Source: Flammeovirgaceae bacterium UBA7330
GTDB lineage: Bacteria; Bacteroidota; Bacteroidia; Cytophagales; Cyclobacteriaceae
Assembly (NCBI GenBank): GCA_002471275.1
Contig: DKPQ01000017.1
Coordinates: 930,001-994,000, forward strand
DNA length: 64,000 bases
Reading direction: 5' to 3'
The translations under genes were made by a program, and so were the position numbers. The notes under the pieces were generated by a model that saw nothing but the letters and a program-made list of their open reading frames with translations, was not told where the DNA came from and ran no database searches. Below are positions 16,961-25,974 of the stretch, piece after piece; the stretch's first letter is position 1, and each line of letters opens with the position of its first letter.

Positions 16961-18493
16961 ATGACCAAGCCCCATTTCTTCTCACATCTAAAAAGTGATA
17001 TTCCTTCAAGTATTGTCGTTTTCCTGGTAGCGGTACCTTTATGTCTGGGTATAGCCCTGGCTTCCGGAGCTCCGCTATTTTCGGGTATCATAGCAGGAAT
17101 TGTTGGAGGTATTGTGGTTGGTCTGATAAGTGGCTCCTCAGTGGGCGTAAGTGGACCAGCAGCAGGATTGGCCGTCATTGTCCTTGCAGCCATTGAAAGC
17201 TTAGGCTATGAAACATTTTTATTGGCTGTAATAATTGGAGGTATAATCCAACTGATATTTGGATTTTTAAAAGGAGGAGTTATTGCCTATTATTTTCCAT
17301 CTTCAGTTATCAAGGGGATGTTGTCCGGTATAGGGATTATTATTATACTCAAGCAAATCCCTCATGCATTTGGATACGATAAGGATTTCGAGGGAGACCT
17401 CTCTTTTGTTCAGCCAGATGGGCATACCACTTTCAGTGAATTGTGGTATATGCTAGATTATATTACCCCTGGAGCGGTCATAATTACATTGGTTTCCATG
17501 GCCATATTAATCCTGTGGGAACAACCTTTCATGAAGAAAGTAAGTGTGTTCAAGGTTATTCAGGGACCACTTGTAGCTGTAATTGTTGGTATCCTTTTAA
17601 ATGTGATTTTCAAGAATATCCCAAACCTTTCATTGTTAGGAAGTCAGATTGTAACTATTCCTGAAGCAGGATCAGTAATGGGATTTTTTAATCAGTTTAC
17701 CACACCTGATTTTAGTGGCTTGGGGAATACTCAAGTATATATTACTGCACTGACGATTGCAGTTGTGGCCAGCCTGGAAACTTTGCTTTGTGTGGAAGCG
17801 ACTGATAAACTGGATCCGCAGAAAAGAATAACTCCAACAAATCGTGAACTGAAAGCGCAGGGAATAGGAAATATTATTTCCGGTCTGATCGGTGGATTGC
17901 CTATCACCCAGGTGATCGTACGCAGTAGTGCCAATATCCAATCCGGCAATAAAACCAAAGCCTCAGCAGTTTTTCATGGGGTATTGTTGTTGATATGCGT
18001 AATGGCCATACCCAATATCCTCAACCTCATCCCGCTTGCAAGTTTGGCTGCTATATTGTTTGTGGTAGGATATAAACTGGCGAAGCCTGCTCTTTTCCGC
18101 CAGATGTATCGCATGGGCAATGAGCAGTTTGTGCCTTTTATCGTTACCATTGTTGGTATTGTATTTACTGATTTGCTTATCGGTATCGGACTGGGTATGA
18201 TCGTGGGGGTCACCTACATCTTGTGGAATAATTTTCAGACACCTTACCATTACAACCCGGCAGATTATCAACAGGGAAAACCTGTTACAATCCAGTTAGC
18301 CGAAGAGGTCTCATTCCTCAATAAAGCTAGAATATTGCACACATTAAATGATATGCCAGAGGATTCACATGTGATCGTCGACGCTACCAAGACTAAGATC
18401 ATTCATCCGGATGTGATGGAGATACTAGATGATTTTGGTAAGAATGCGCCTACAAGGAATATCAAGTTTGAAGTGATGGGTATGAAAGACTAA
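16961..18493 (+). CDS. SulP-family inorganic anion transporter
   Basis: A 510-residue member of the SLC26/SulP family, which moves sulfate, bicarbonate or related anions, often with Na+ or H+. The N-terminal DIPSSIVVFLVAVPLCLGIALASG and the GSSVGVSGPAAGLA loop are the family's conserved substrate-site segments. The hydrophobic core runs to about residue 425. The C-terminal 85 residues (SFLNKARILHTLNDMP, VIVDATKTKIIHPDV) form a short STAS domain. No carbonic anhydrase gene is adjacent, so sulfate and bicarbonate cannot be told apart. Sulfate uptake would fit the sulfotransferase in the first operon, but this is speculative. Confidence 0.9.
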   Translation: MTKPHFFSHLKSDIPSSIVVFLVAVPLCLGIALASGAPLFSGIIAGIVGGIVVGLISGSSVGVSGPAAGLAVIVLAAIESLGYETFLLAVIIGGIIQLIFGFLKGGVIAYYFPSSVIKGMLSGIGIIIILKQIPHAFGYDKDFEGDLSFVQPDGHTTFSELWYMLDYITPGAVIITLVSMAILILWEQPFMKKVSVFKVIQGPLVAVIVGILLNVIFKNIPNLSLLGSQIVTIPEAGSVMGFFNQFTTPDFSGLGNTQVYITALTIAVVASLETLLCVEATDKLDPQKRITPTNRELKAQGIGNIISGLIGGLPITQVIVRSSANIQSGNKTKASAVFHGVLLLICVMAIPNILNLIPLASLAAILFVVGYKLAKPALFRQMYRMGNEQFVPFIVTIVGIVFTDLLIGIGLGMIVGVTYILWNNFQTPYHYNPADYQQGKPVTIQLAEEVSFLNKARILHTLNDMPEDSHVIVDATKTKIIHPDVMEILDDFGKNAPTRNIKFEVMGMKD

Positions 18494-18494
18494 A

Positions 18495-18512
18495 AAAGTG
18501 GGTTAACCACTT
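18495..18512. repeat. Small hairpin after the SulP gene
   Basis: AAGTGG and CCACTT form a 6-bp stem around GTTAA two to three bases after the SulP stop. A second inverted repeat (TGAGGTA/TACCTCA, 18534-18558) follows. Neither has a T-run, so termination between the convergent genes is likely but not shown. Confidence 0.35.
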
Positions 18513-18555
18513 ATCATTCACAAAGATAAATTTTGAGGTACTGTACTGATCTACC

Positions 18556-18753
18556 TCATGGATTATATTCCACCAGGTAGATCTTTTTGCCATTCTGGCA
18601 ATTTCCGATTTCTTGTGTACTAATTATTTTATCTAGGGAAATACGACCTTCTAACTGTCCGCATTCTGCATTAGGGGATCCCGCAGGACCGGTATAAAAT
18701 ACAAGGTCTGATCCTTCTTTACGTATGTTATTGCAGTAAATTTGTATAGGCAT
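18556..18753 (-). CDS. Small cysteine-containing protein, unknown
   Basis: A 65-residue protein with three cysteines (IYCNNI, AECGQL, GNCQNG) and no signal peptide or membrane segment. Its ATG lies five bases after the stop of the OMPLA-like gene, so it is probably co-transcribed. I do not recognise the family. The coding assignment rests on the tight spacing and its complete frame. Confidence 0.5.
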   Translation of the reverse strand: MPIQIYCNNIRKEGSDLVFYTGPAGSPNAECGQLEGRISLDKIISTQEIGNCQNGKKIYLVEYNP

Positions 18754-18758
18754 ATATT

Positions 18759-20183
18759 CTAATCTTTAAAGTTTGGAGATTCAAAGAATCCAAACGCAAT
18801 ACCGCCACGAGCCTGCCAGAGTGACTGACTAAAGTAAATGTTATAAATGTCTGATCCGTATCTGCCCAACTGAACAAACAAAGCCAGGTTTTTTAGGTCT
18901 CTAAAAATGTAATATCCTGTGACCCAAGCATTTAACCGTTGTGAAATATCAAAGTATCCCACTTTTATGAGATCAGTTGTTGTTCCGGTATTGTATTGGG
19001 GGTCCAGGATATACGATGCATGTATGCTCCATCGGAATAGCTCATATTTTTCTTCCTGACCTATATAATACCAAAGCTGACCATCAGATATGGCTTCGCG
19101 ATATGATTGTAAATAAGATCTAATAAAGGTAAAATTCAGCCTAAATCGCCCGTATAAATCATATTGATCAAGCCGTTTATTGGTCAAAGATGATGGATGA
19201 AATTCGTATCCCAGCTTCCAAAATGATGAAGTGGAGCTATTGAGCCGTTGATAAATCTGACGCCCGGGGACATGTGAGTAATTAATCCTTGGATTTGGTC
19301 GAAAGGTATTGTCCTGAGCTCCTCCAATCAATACTTCAAAATACAGATTCTCACCAAAATTTCCATTGTAGTGGTTAACCTTACCTGCATTGGCTACTTT
19401 CAATGTATCAAATTCCCATCCATCCTGACCATTGGAATGATGAAATGCTCTGGCTCCAACAAATACGTTCCTCAAAAAATGGTTTCGCTTAGTAAGATCT
19501 CTGTCCCAATGTTTGGCCCAGGTACCATAGTAGGCTAGCCAAGGCATTGTACTGGGTGTTCGTACCGGCAATGAAATGTCTCCCTTGGGTCCAAAAGGAA
19601 AACTCTCATCATCTCTGAATATTCTTACCTTAAAGTGGGGTACCAGATGAAAGGTGCTCAACCAGTTTCCTTTTTTATTGAGAAATTCTTTTCCACCCAG
19701 AGCCAATGGGGTTTGGACATCCGCATCTAGTATAAATGGCTTTTTCTGATAACCATTTCTGGTACCAAAGGTCCAGTCAGTGACAAGTCCGGAAATCAGC
19801 AGCGGTTCTTGTATCGAACGCATTGTTGAAAAAAAAGAAAAACTCTTTCGACGAATCTCAAGTCTGTTGAGCACATATTGATTTGGGATATTGTATGCAT
19901 AAATGGTATCACCGGAGGTAGATGAAGTGACCAGAGCTCTGCCATCAAACCAGAGAGAAACTGATACTTGCTGATTATGAAGTATGGTATCTTTTGTCCA
20001 TAGGCCTTGTTGAGGGATGTTTCCCACCAACATGCTGCGGGTTAGCCTGATGGTTACTTCCCATGGGTTGGCAAGATCAGAGGTTGCGTGCTGTTGCTGG
20101 GCAAAGACCGGATTGCAGAAGATGTATGCGCCCAGTATAAAGAGCAACAATGAAACAATTCTTAGAAAAGTTTTGAAAGGCAC
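18759..20183 (-). CDS. Outer-membrane beta-barrel protein with OMPLA-like HxSNG motif
   Basis: A 474-residue protein starting at GTG, with a signal peptide (LRIVSLLLFILGAYIFCNPVFA-QQQ). The rest reads as outer-membrane beta strands with many aromatic residues. Residues 246-253, AFHHSNGQ, match the His-x-Ser-Asn-Gly active-site motif of outer-membrane phospholipase A (PldA), in which His and Ser form the catalytic pair. It is much longer than E. coli PldA (about 290 residues), so it is a distant relative or an accidental match. If real, it would hydrolyse phospholipids that reach the outer leaflet. It diverges from korA. Confidence 0.6.
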   Translation of the reverse strand: MPFKTFLRIVSLLLFILGAYIFCNPVFAQQQHATSDLANPWEVTIRLTRSMLVGNIPQQGLWTKDTILHNQQVSVSLWFDGRALVTSSTSGDTIYAYNIPNQYVLNRLEIRRKSFSFFSTMRSIQEPLLISGLVTDWTFGTRNGYQKKPFILDADVQTPLALGGKEFLNKKGNWLSTFHLVPHFKVRIFRDDESFPFGPKGDISLPVRTPSTMPWLAYYGTWAKHWDRDLTKRNHFLRNVFVGARAFHHSNGQDGWEFDTLKVANAGKVNHYNGNFGENLYFEVLIGGAQDNTFRPNPRINYSHVPGRQIYQRLNSSTSSFWKLGYEFHPSSLTNKRLDQYDLYGRFRLNFTFIRSYLQSYREAISDGQLWYYIGQEEKYELFRWSIHASYILDPQYNTGTTTDLIKVGYFDISQRLNAWVTGYYIFRDLKNLALFVQLGRYGSDIYNIYFSQSLWQARGGIAFGFFESPNFKD

Positions 20184-20202
20184 TTGGCAGGATAACTAGT
20201 TG

Positions 20203-20241
20203 ATTAGTTATTTAATATAGCAATATTTATTAATAACTAAT
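20203..20241. promoter_or_regulatory. 10-bp inverted repeat between the OMPLA-like gene and korA
   Basis: ATTAGTTATT and AATAACTAAT are perfect 10-bp arms separated by 19 bases in a divergent promoter region. The start of the minus-strand gene is 20 bases away. It may be an operator for either gene. Confidence 0.4.
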
Positions 20242-20370
20242 AACGTTTTATTGTATTTATATCCAGCAACACATATTTCAATGCTTATTTAACAAGCTGT
20301 GGCTGTGAGGATCAGACTAAGCCTTTACATATTACATTTTTTTCAATGAAAGGCCGATTGAATTTATTAT

Positions 20371-20399
20371 ATTGTACCTAATCAAACCCCAGGTACAAT
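20371..20399 (+). promoter_or_regulatory. 9-bp inverted repeat covering the korA start codon
   Basis: ATTGTACCT and AGGTACAAT pair perfectly around an 11-base loop. The second arm includes the first two bases of the korA ATG at 20398. As RNA this hairpin would hide the start codon; as DNA it could be a repressor site. Confidence 0.5.
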
Positions 20400-22230
20400 G
20401 GCATTAACAATCAAAGAGGATGTAACCGTCTTATTTGCCGGTGATTCGGGTGATGGGATGCAGCTTACCGGCAACATGTTCACCGACACGCATGCGCATT
20501 TTGGAAACGATCTGAGTACCTTTCCCAACTTCCCTGCAGAAATCAGGGCCCCCCAGGGGAGTCTGGCAGGTGTATCAGGATTTCAGATCAGGTTTGGTAG
20601 TATCGAGATCTTCACTCCCGGTGATGCCTGTGATGTATTGGTAGCCATGAATGCTGCTGCACTCAAGACCAACCTTCATTCCCTAAAAAACAGCGGAACT
20701 ATCATTGCCAATTCCAGTGGTTTTGATTCCAAAAATCTCAGGCTGGCTGGCTATGAAAATAATCCGCTCGAATCCGGGGAGTTAAGCGGATATCAATTGT
20801 ATATCATTGATGTGACCAAGCTGACGAGAACGGCCCTTAGTGAAAGCGGATTAGGTCAGAAAGACATTGACCGAACCAAAAACATGTTTGTGCTTGGCTT
20901 TCTCTTGTGGATGTTTGATCGGTCACCCGATGGACCCACTGAGTTTATCAATCAAAAGTTTAAAAAGAATGAGCCAGTTCGAACTGCCAATCTAAACGTA
21001 CTTGCGGCAGGTTATAATTATGGGGAGACGACCAATACATTCACTTCCCGGTATACGGTTAAGCCCGCCAGGCTGGCACCAGGAAAATATCGAAGTGTCA
21101 ACGGGAATCAGGCATTGAGTCTTGGGTTGGTAGCTGCTTCGGAGCAGTCAGGGTTGCAGCTGTTCTACGGTAGCTATCCGATTACACCAGCGTCTACGCT
21201 GCTTCACTACCTTTCGAGCTACAAAAATTTCAATGTTAAGACCTTTCAGGCGGAAGACGAGATCGCTGCAGTATGTTCAGCCATTGGTGCTTCATTTGGT
21301 GGAGCCCTGGGTGTCACTGGTTCTTCAGGTCCCGGGGTAGCCTTGAAAGGAGAGGCCATTGGGCTGGCCATGATCCTTGAATTACCTCTGATAATCTGCA
21401 ACATACAGCGTGGGGGTCCTTCCACAGGTTTACCTACCAAAACGGAACAATCGGATCTGTTTCAAGCCTATTATGGCAGAAATGGTGAGGCTCCGATCCC
21501 TGTCATCTCTTCCCGGTCACCCTCTGACTGCTTCTGGGCTGCCTTAGAGGCTTCACGAATAGCAATTGAACACATGACTCCGGTCATGCTATTATCAGAC
21601 GGCTATATTGCCAATGGCTCTGAACCATGGAAATTTCCGAATACGAAAGACTTACCCGGCATTACACCTCCATTGGCCAGACCAGGTCAGCGAGATGAAA
21701 AATATTTGCCCTATGACAGGGATGAAAAGCTAGTCAGGAAGTGGGCGATCCCAGGAATGGAAGGATTGATACATCGCATCGGAGGATTGGAGAAAGAAGA
21801 AAAGACAGGTAATGTATCCTATGATCCGGTGAATCATGAAAACATGGTAAAGATCAGGGCTAAAAGGGTAGAGATAATCGCTGACAGCATACCAGCTCAG
21901 GAGCTTGACAGCGGTTCGCCAGGAGGGGATTTGCTTGTGATCGGGTGGGGGTCTACCTACGGTGTGATCAAGGCAGCAGTAAAACAGGCGCTTGCAAAAG
22001 GACATGCTGTCGCTCATGCACATTTGCGGTATTTAAACCCATTCCCTAAAAACCTCTTCGAGTTGATGAGCAGTTATGATAAAATACTGATCCCGGAAAT
22101 GAACAGTGGTCAGCTGAAGCATCTGCTTCAGGGCAGATACCTCATTCCTATTGAGGGTATGAATAAGATCCGTGGGATCCCCTTTACTTCCAAAGAAATA
22201 GAAGAAAAAATTGACTCCATCTTAAGTTGA
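20398..22230 (+). CDS. korA: 2-oxoacid:ferredoxin oxidoreductase, fused gamma-alpha subunit
   Basis: A 610-residue subunit of a 2-oxoglutarate (or related 2-oxoacid) : acceptor oxidoreductase. The N-terminal 190 residues are the gamma domain (VLFAGDSGDGMQLTGNMF), the rest the pyrimidine-binding alpha domain (LFYGSYPITPASTLLHYLS, CNIQRGGPSTGLPTKTEQSDL). The fused form is usual in Bacteroidota and aerobic relatives. The complex makes acyl-CoA, CO2 and reduced ferredoxin. korB follows immediately, and the start codon lies in a hairpin. Confidence 0.92.
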   Translation: MALTIKEDVTVLFAGDSGDGMQLTGNMFTDTHAHFGNDLSTFPNFPAEIRAPQGSLAGVSGFQIRFGSIEIFTPGDACDVLVAMNAAALKTNLHSLKNSGTIIANSSGFDSKNLRLAGYENNPLESGELSGYQLYIIDVTKLTRTALSESGLGQKDIDRTKNMFVLGFLLWMFDRSPDGPTEFINQKFKKNEPVRTANLNVLAAGYNYGETTNTFTSRYTVKPARLAPGKYRSVNGNQALSLGLVAASEQSGLQLFYGSYPITPASTLLHYLSSYKNFNVKTFQAEDEIAAVCSAIGASFGGALGVTGSSGPGVALKGEAIGLAMILELPLIICNIQRGGPSTGLPTKTEQSDLFQAYYGRNGEAPIPVISSRSPSDCFWAALEASRIAIEHMTPVMLLSDGYIANGSEPWKFPNTKDLPGITPPLARPGQRDEKYLPYDRDEKLVRKWAIPGMEGLIHRIGGLEKEEKTGNVSYDPVNHENMVKIRAKRVEIIADSIPAQELDSGSPGGDLLVIGWGSTYGVIKAAVKQALAKGHAVAHAHLRYLNPFPKNLFELMSSYDKILIPEMNSGQLKHLLQGRYLIPIEGMNKIRGIPFTSKEIEEKIDSILS

Positions 22231-22235
22231 TCGAT

Positions 22236-23252
22236 ATGGCAACTGAAGCATTAAAATCCAAAGATTTCGTGACGGACCAGGATGTCCGCTGGTGTCCCGG
22301 ATGTGGTGATTATTCCATCCTAAAGCAGGTACAGCAAGTCATGGCAGATTCGGGAAGAGATCCCCAGGACATCGTCTTTATCTCCGGAATTGGCTGTGCG
22401 GCCAGGTTTCCTTACTACATGGAGACCTATGGCATGCATGGTATCCATGGTCGTGCTCCTGCATTGGCCAGTGGGCTTAAAGCCATAAATAAAGACCTAT
22501 CGGTATGGGTGGTGACTGGTGACGGAGACTGTCTATCAATTGGTGGCAATCATTTTATTCACCTGCTCAGGAGAAATTTTGATCTAAACCTGCTGCTTTT
22601 CAATAATGAGATTTATGGGCTGACCAAAGGGCAATACTCGCCTACATCCCCTCTTGGCAGACGAACAGGATCTTCGCCCATGGGTGTAATTGATACCCCT
22701 TTCAGGCCCATGGAGCTTGCTTTCGGTGCCAAAGGAACCTTTATTGCCCGCAGTATGGACCGGGATCCCAAACATCTCAGAGAGGTCTTACAACACGCTG
22801 ATGATCACATGGGCACATCATTCGTTGAGATCTATCAGAATTGTAATGTCTTCAATGATGGGGCTTTTTTCACCTTTACGGAAAAAGCCACGAAAAAGCA
22901 GAATGCGCTTTTCCTGACTCAGGGTGAGCCATTGGTGTTTGGTGAAAATGAAGAATGGGGGGTCCGGCTGAATGACCTCAGACCGGAAATCGTTTCCCTG
23001 GAGCAATATTCAAAAAACGATCTATGGATCCATGATGCAAAAGATCGCTTTAAAGCCACTGTCCTCTGTCAGTTTGATGATCTGAAAAATGGAGAAATAC
23101 CTTATCCAAGACCTTTTGGTGTGATTTACCAGGAAGAACGACCCACCTATGAAGACCAACTGGAGAACCTTCACAACCAGGCGGTGATAGAAAAGGGCTC
23201 CGGAAAATTGGATCAACTATTGGCTGGCTCGAGGGTTTGGGAGATTATGTAG
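22236..23252 (+). CDS. korB: 2-oxoacid:ferredoxin oxidoreductase, beta subunit
   Basis: A 338-residue thiamine-pyrophosphate subunit. The start MATEALKSKDF at 22236 is preferred to a TTG nine bases upstream. RWCPGCGDYSILKQ is the conserved N-terminal motif, and VTGDGDCLSIGGNHFIH with LFNNEIYGLTKGQYSPT form the diphosphate-binding site. With korA it forms an alpha(gamma)/beta enzyme replacing or supplementing the 2-oxoglutarate dehydrogenase of the TCA cycle. The two genes are five bases apart. The C-terminal part is longer than the catalytic core and ends in an acidic tail. Confidence 0.92.
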   Translation: MATEALKSKDFVTDQDVRWCPGCGDYSILKQVQQVMADSGRDPQDIVFISGIGCAARFPYYMETYGMHGIHGRAPALASGLKAINKDLSVWVVTGDGDCLSIGGNHFIHLLRRNFDLNLLLFNNEIYGLTKGQYSPTSPLGRRTGSSPMGVIDTPFRPMELAFGAKGTFIARSMDRDPKHLREVLQHADDHMGTSFVEIYQNCNVFNDGAFFTFTEKATKKQNALFLTQGEPLVFGENEEWGVRLNDLRPEIVSLEQYSKNDLWIHDAKDRFKATVLCQFDDLKNGEIPYPRPFGVIYQEERPTYEDQLENLHNQAVIEKGSGKLDQLLAGSRVWEIM

Positions 23253-23391
23253 GGAATTCTGTTAGTTTGGTACACTCAGGTATATAAATACTGTTATAAT
23301 CCATTCTTAAGATACCTTAATGAAAATGGTTACTTCACAATAGATCTTTGTAACCTATTCATTCAGTATTTAAAATCTAAACAGAATCAAT

Positions 23392-23736
23392 ATGCCACAT
23401 TTAGTTATTCATTGTTCTGATGGTGTACTCAACATCAAAAAGGCAGAAGATATTATTCAGTTAGTTCACGATTCAGCGGAGTCCACTGATCTTTTTGATA
23501 AAGGGGATATAAAAGTACGGATACAATCTTTTACTCATTATAACATTGGAAACAGCCAAGATAACTTTATTCATGTATTTGGCAATATCATGGAAGGCCG
23601 TACGGATGTACAAAAGAGGATGCTGTCGCATAAGATCGTATCAGCTATTAAAAATAGCTTAAATGAAGTTCCAATTATATCGATGAATATCAGGGAATTC
23701 GAAAAGGCCACGTATTGTAATCGAGGTATGGTCTAA
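23392..23736 (+). CDS. 5-carboxymethyl-2-hydroxymuconate isomerase (CHMI)-like tautomerase
   Basis: A 114-residue member of the CHMI/HpaF tautomerase family. The catalytic base would be Pro1 after removal of Met (MPHLVIHCSD). Further family marks are HVFGNIMEGRTDVQKRMLSHKIVSAI and a C-terminal MNIREFEKATYCNRGMV. No homoprotocatechuate pathway genes are close by, so the physiological substrate may differ. It stands alone between korB and a secreted protein gene. Confidence 0.85.
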   Translation: MPHLVIHCSDGVLNIKKAEDIIQLVHDSAESTDLFDKGDIKVRIQSFTHYNIGNSQDNFIHVFGNIMEGRTDVQKRMLSHKIVSAIKNSLNEVPIISMNIREFEKATYCNRGMV

Positions 23737-23783
23737 ATCTCAGTTGTCTGGTCATCTGGCACCTTATTTGTCTATTGAAAGAT

Positions 23784-24257
23784 ATGCGTCGATTAGGTTT
23801 GGCAATAGCATTCTATATTACCTGCGGACTGGCTTTCGCTCAAACAGAAAGTATTGAGTTTGCCAGCTCGCGCTACAAGACTTCTTCGGGAGCGATAGGA
23901 CCTCTTGGAGTTGTTGCTACACATAGCTTCGATTTACATGTAAAAGCGGAAAACACCCTGATTCTCGAAGGGATCATCATTTCTGGCTATTATATCAATG
24001 GTCGGGATATACTGCTTCCACCCGTGTTGGATGGTCTGCTGAAGCTAAAACTGGTCATCACCATACACCAGAAATCCACTGTATGGTACAATGCACAACT
24101 TACCCTTAATGATATCACCGTCCCTTTGGATGTAGTCAGGAAAGAACAACATCAGGACTCCGATCCGGCTGTCATCCTAAAGGTGAAATCCAAAGGGACG
24201 CAACGTTGGATTGTCAAAGATGAGTTTGATAGCCACTCAAGTAGTTTCAATAAATAA
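23784..24257 (+). CDS. Secreted protein, unknown
   Basis: About 157 residues from the ATG at 23784 (MRRLGLAIAF...), chosen over a TTG at 23775 because it gives a normal signal peptide ending CGLAFAQ. The mature part is beta-rich (LEGIIISGYYINGRD, LKLKLVITIHQKS) with no recognisable active site or membrane anchor. It is presumably periplasmic. I do not know the family. Confidence 0.65.
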   Translation: MRRLGLAIAFYITCGLAFAQTESIEFASSRYKTSSGAIGPLGVVATHSFDLHVKAENTLILEGIIISGYYINGRDILLPPVLDGLLKLKLVITIHQKSTVWYNAQLTLNDITVPLDVVRKEQHQDSDPAVILKVKSKGTQRWIVKDEFDSHSSSFNK

Positions 24258-24399
24258 GCTTCGCATTGGCTATAAACATCCATCTATTGCTTTAATGGAG
24301 TTTTCCCAAGACTGCGCTAAAAGTGGATTGTTTTACGAGATAAATGTATTCATCCCGTGCCAAACCCATTAATTTGCAGATGGTATATAACTACTTCTC

Positions 24400-25959
24400 A
24401 TGAAAAAAGCGCTAAAAGTAATTGGGTGGGTATTCTTCTCACTTATTGTAGCCTTACTGATTCTGATTGCCGGACTCTATTTGGTCAATATGCGGGATAA
24501 GCATCCTGACTACAATACTGATATGCGAATTGAGGCAGGGACACCAGCTCCTTTGATGGTGGGGTTTGCTGCCAAAACTGTGACCCCGGAGGTTCCTGAC
24601 CAATGGGAAGACAAAAATGGGGATGCCAAATACAACCCAGAAGATGGAGATACATACACAGACCTTAATGGCAATGGCCAGTTTGATGCGGTTTGGATCG
24701 CGGGGTTTAGCAATAGTAAACCTGCCAATGGAATTCACGATGATTTATGGGCCCGCACAATGATTGTTGATGATGGCACCACCCGGTTGGCGATTGTCTC
24801 TCTCGATGCCATTGGCTATATGCATAGTGAAGTGGTAGATATCAGAAAAATGCTTCCTGAAGATGCTGGCATTACCTATATGATCCTTTCTTCCACACAC
24901 ACCCATGAAGGGGCAGATCTGATGGGTATTTGGGGTGAAAGTCCTTTTAAAAGTGGAGTCAATGAGCAGTACATGCAGTTTGTGAAGGAACAGGTAGTCG
25001 AATCGGTGGTGACAGCTGTGAATAACTTACGTCCGGCCAGGCTGGAAATCTCTCAGGACCTGACTGGTGCGGATGGACTGGTAAAAGATACCCGGGATCC
25101 GCAGGTTTTTGATAATGGATTAAGAATGATCCGGGCTGTTGATAAGGAAACAGAAAACACACTGGGAACACTTGTTTCATGGGGAAACCACCCAGAGACC
25201 TTGTGGAGCAGAAACCTGCTGATCTCCTCTGACTTTCCACATTTCGTACGAGAAGGCGTTGAAAATGGCGTGTATTCCGGTGACAGTCTCATTCATGAAG
25301 GGGTTGGGGGTATGACGGTTTATGTGAGTGCTGCTATTGGTGGATTGATGTGTACCCATCCATCATTGACCATTGTAGATCCATTTACGGGAGAAGAATT
25401 TGCAGAACCGTCTTTTGAAAAAGCTGCTGCCCAGGGAAGGCATCTTTCCAACCTTATCCTAAATGCCATGGAGAGTCCCATTGAGACCATCGACTCTACC
25501 AGTATTTCGCTGTTGGTGAAGACCATTGAGCTCCCAATTGATAATGACATGTTTAGACTTGCCGGGATGCTGGGAGTGATCGATCGGGGCAGTATCGGCT
25601 GGATGAAAACCCGGTCAGAATTGGCTATTGGTACCATTGGGCCGATGTCATTTGTGGCCATCCCTGGTGAGATCTATCCTGAGCTCGTCAATGGTGGGGT
25701 AGAAGCACCCCCTGAAGGAGATTATCCGGGCCCAATTGTCGAGACACCACCTATCCGGGAAATGATGCCCGGCAAATACAAGTTTGTTTTTGGGCTCGCC
25801 AATGATGAGATCGGATATATCATTCCCAAAACCCAATGGGATGTTGAGGCCCCCTATGGTTATGGTCGGGACAACTCACCTTATGGCGAAGAAAACTCCA
25901 TGGGACCTGAAACCGCTTCTATAATACATAAGCATTTGAAGGAGATGTTTGGAGAGTAG
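24400..25959 (+). CDS. Neutral/alkaline ceramidase-like protein with calcium-loop insertion
   Basis: A 519-residue protein anchored by one N-terminal helix (about 7-30) and otherwise extracytoplasmic. VGFAAKTVTP (54-63), GIHDDLWARTMIVDDG and LSSTHTHEG with the zinc His pair at 167 and 169 are the signature of the neutral/non-lysosomal ceramidase family, and HPETL near residue 270 may be the third ligand. Between the first strand and the family core is an insertion with two EF-hand-like loops, DKNGDAKYNPED and DLNGNGQFD (about 71-96). It would cleave ceramide-like or other amide lipids outside the cell; many such family members are of unknown substrate. Confidence 0.8.
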   Translation: MKKALKVIGWVFFSLIVALLILIAGLYLVNMRDKHPDYNTDMRIEAGTPAPLMVGFAAKTVTPEVPDQWEDKNGDAKYNPEDGDTYTDLNGNGQFDAVWIAGFSNSKPANGIHDDLWARTMIVDDGTTRLAIVSLDAIGYMHSEVVDIRKMLPEDAGITYMILSSTHTHEGADLMGIWGESPFKSGVNEQYMQFVKEQVVESVVTAVNNLRPARLEISQDLTGADGLVKDTRDPQVFDNGLRMIRAVDKETENTLGTLVSWGNHPETLWSRNLLISSDFPHFVREGVENGVYSGDSLIHEGVGGMTVYVSAAIGGLMCTHPSLTIVDPFTGEEFAEPSFEKAAAQGRHLSNLILNAMESPIETIDSTSISLLVKTIELPIDNDMFRLAGMLGVIDRGSIGWMKTRSELAIGTIGPMSFVAIPGEIYPELVNGGVEAPPEGDYPGPIVETPPIREMMPGKYKFVFGLANDEIGYIIPKTQWDVEAPYGYGRDNSPYGEENSMGPETASIIHKHLKEMFGE

Positions 25960-25974
25960 GTGAAAAATTGGGTA

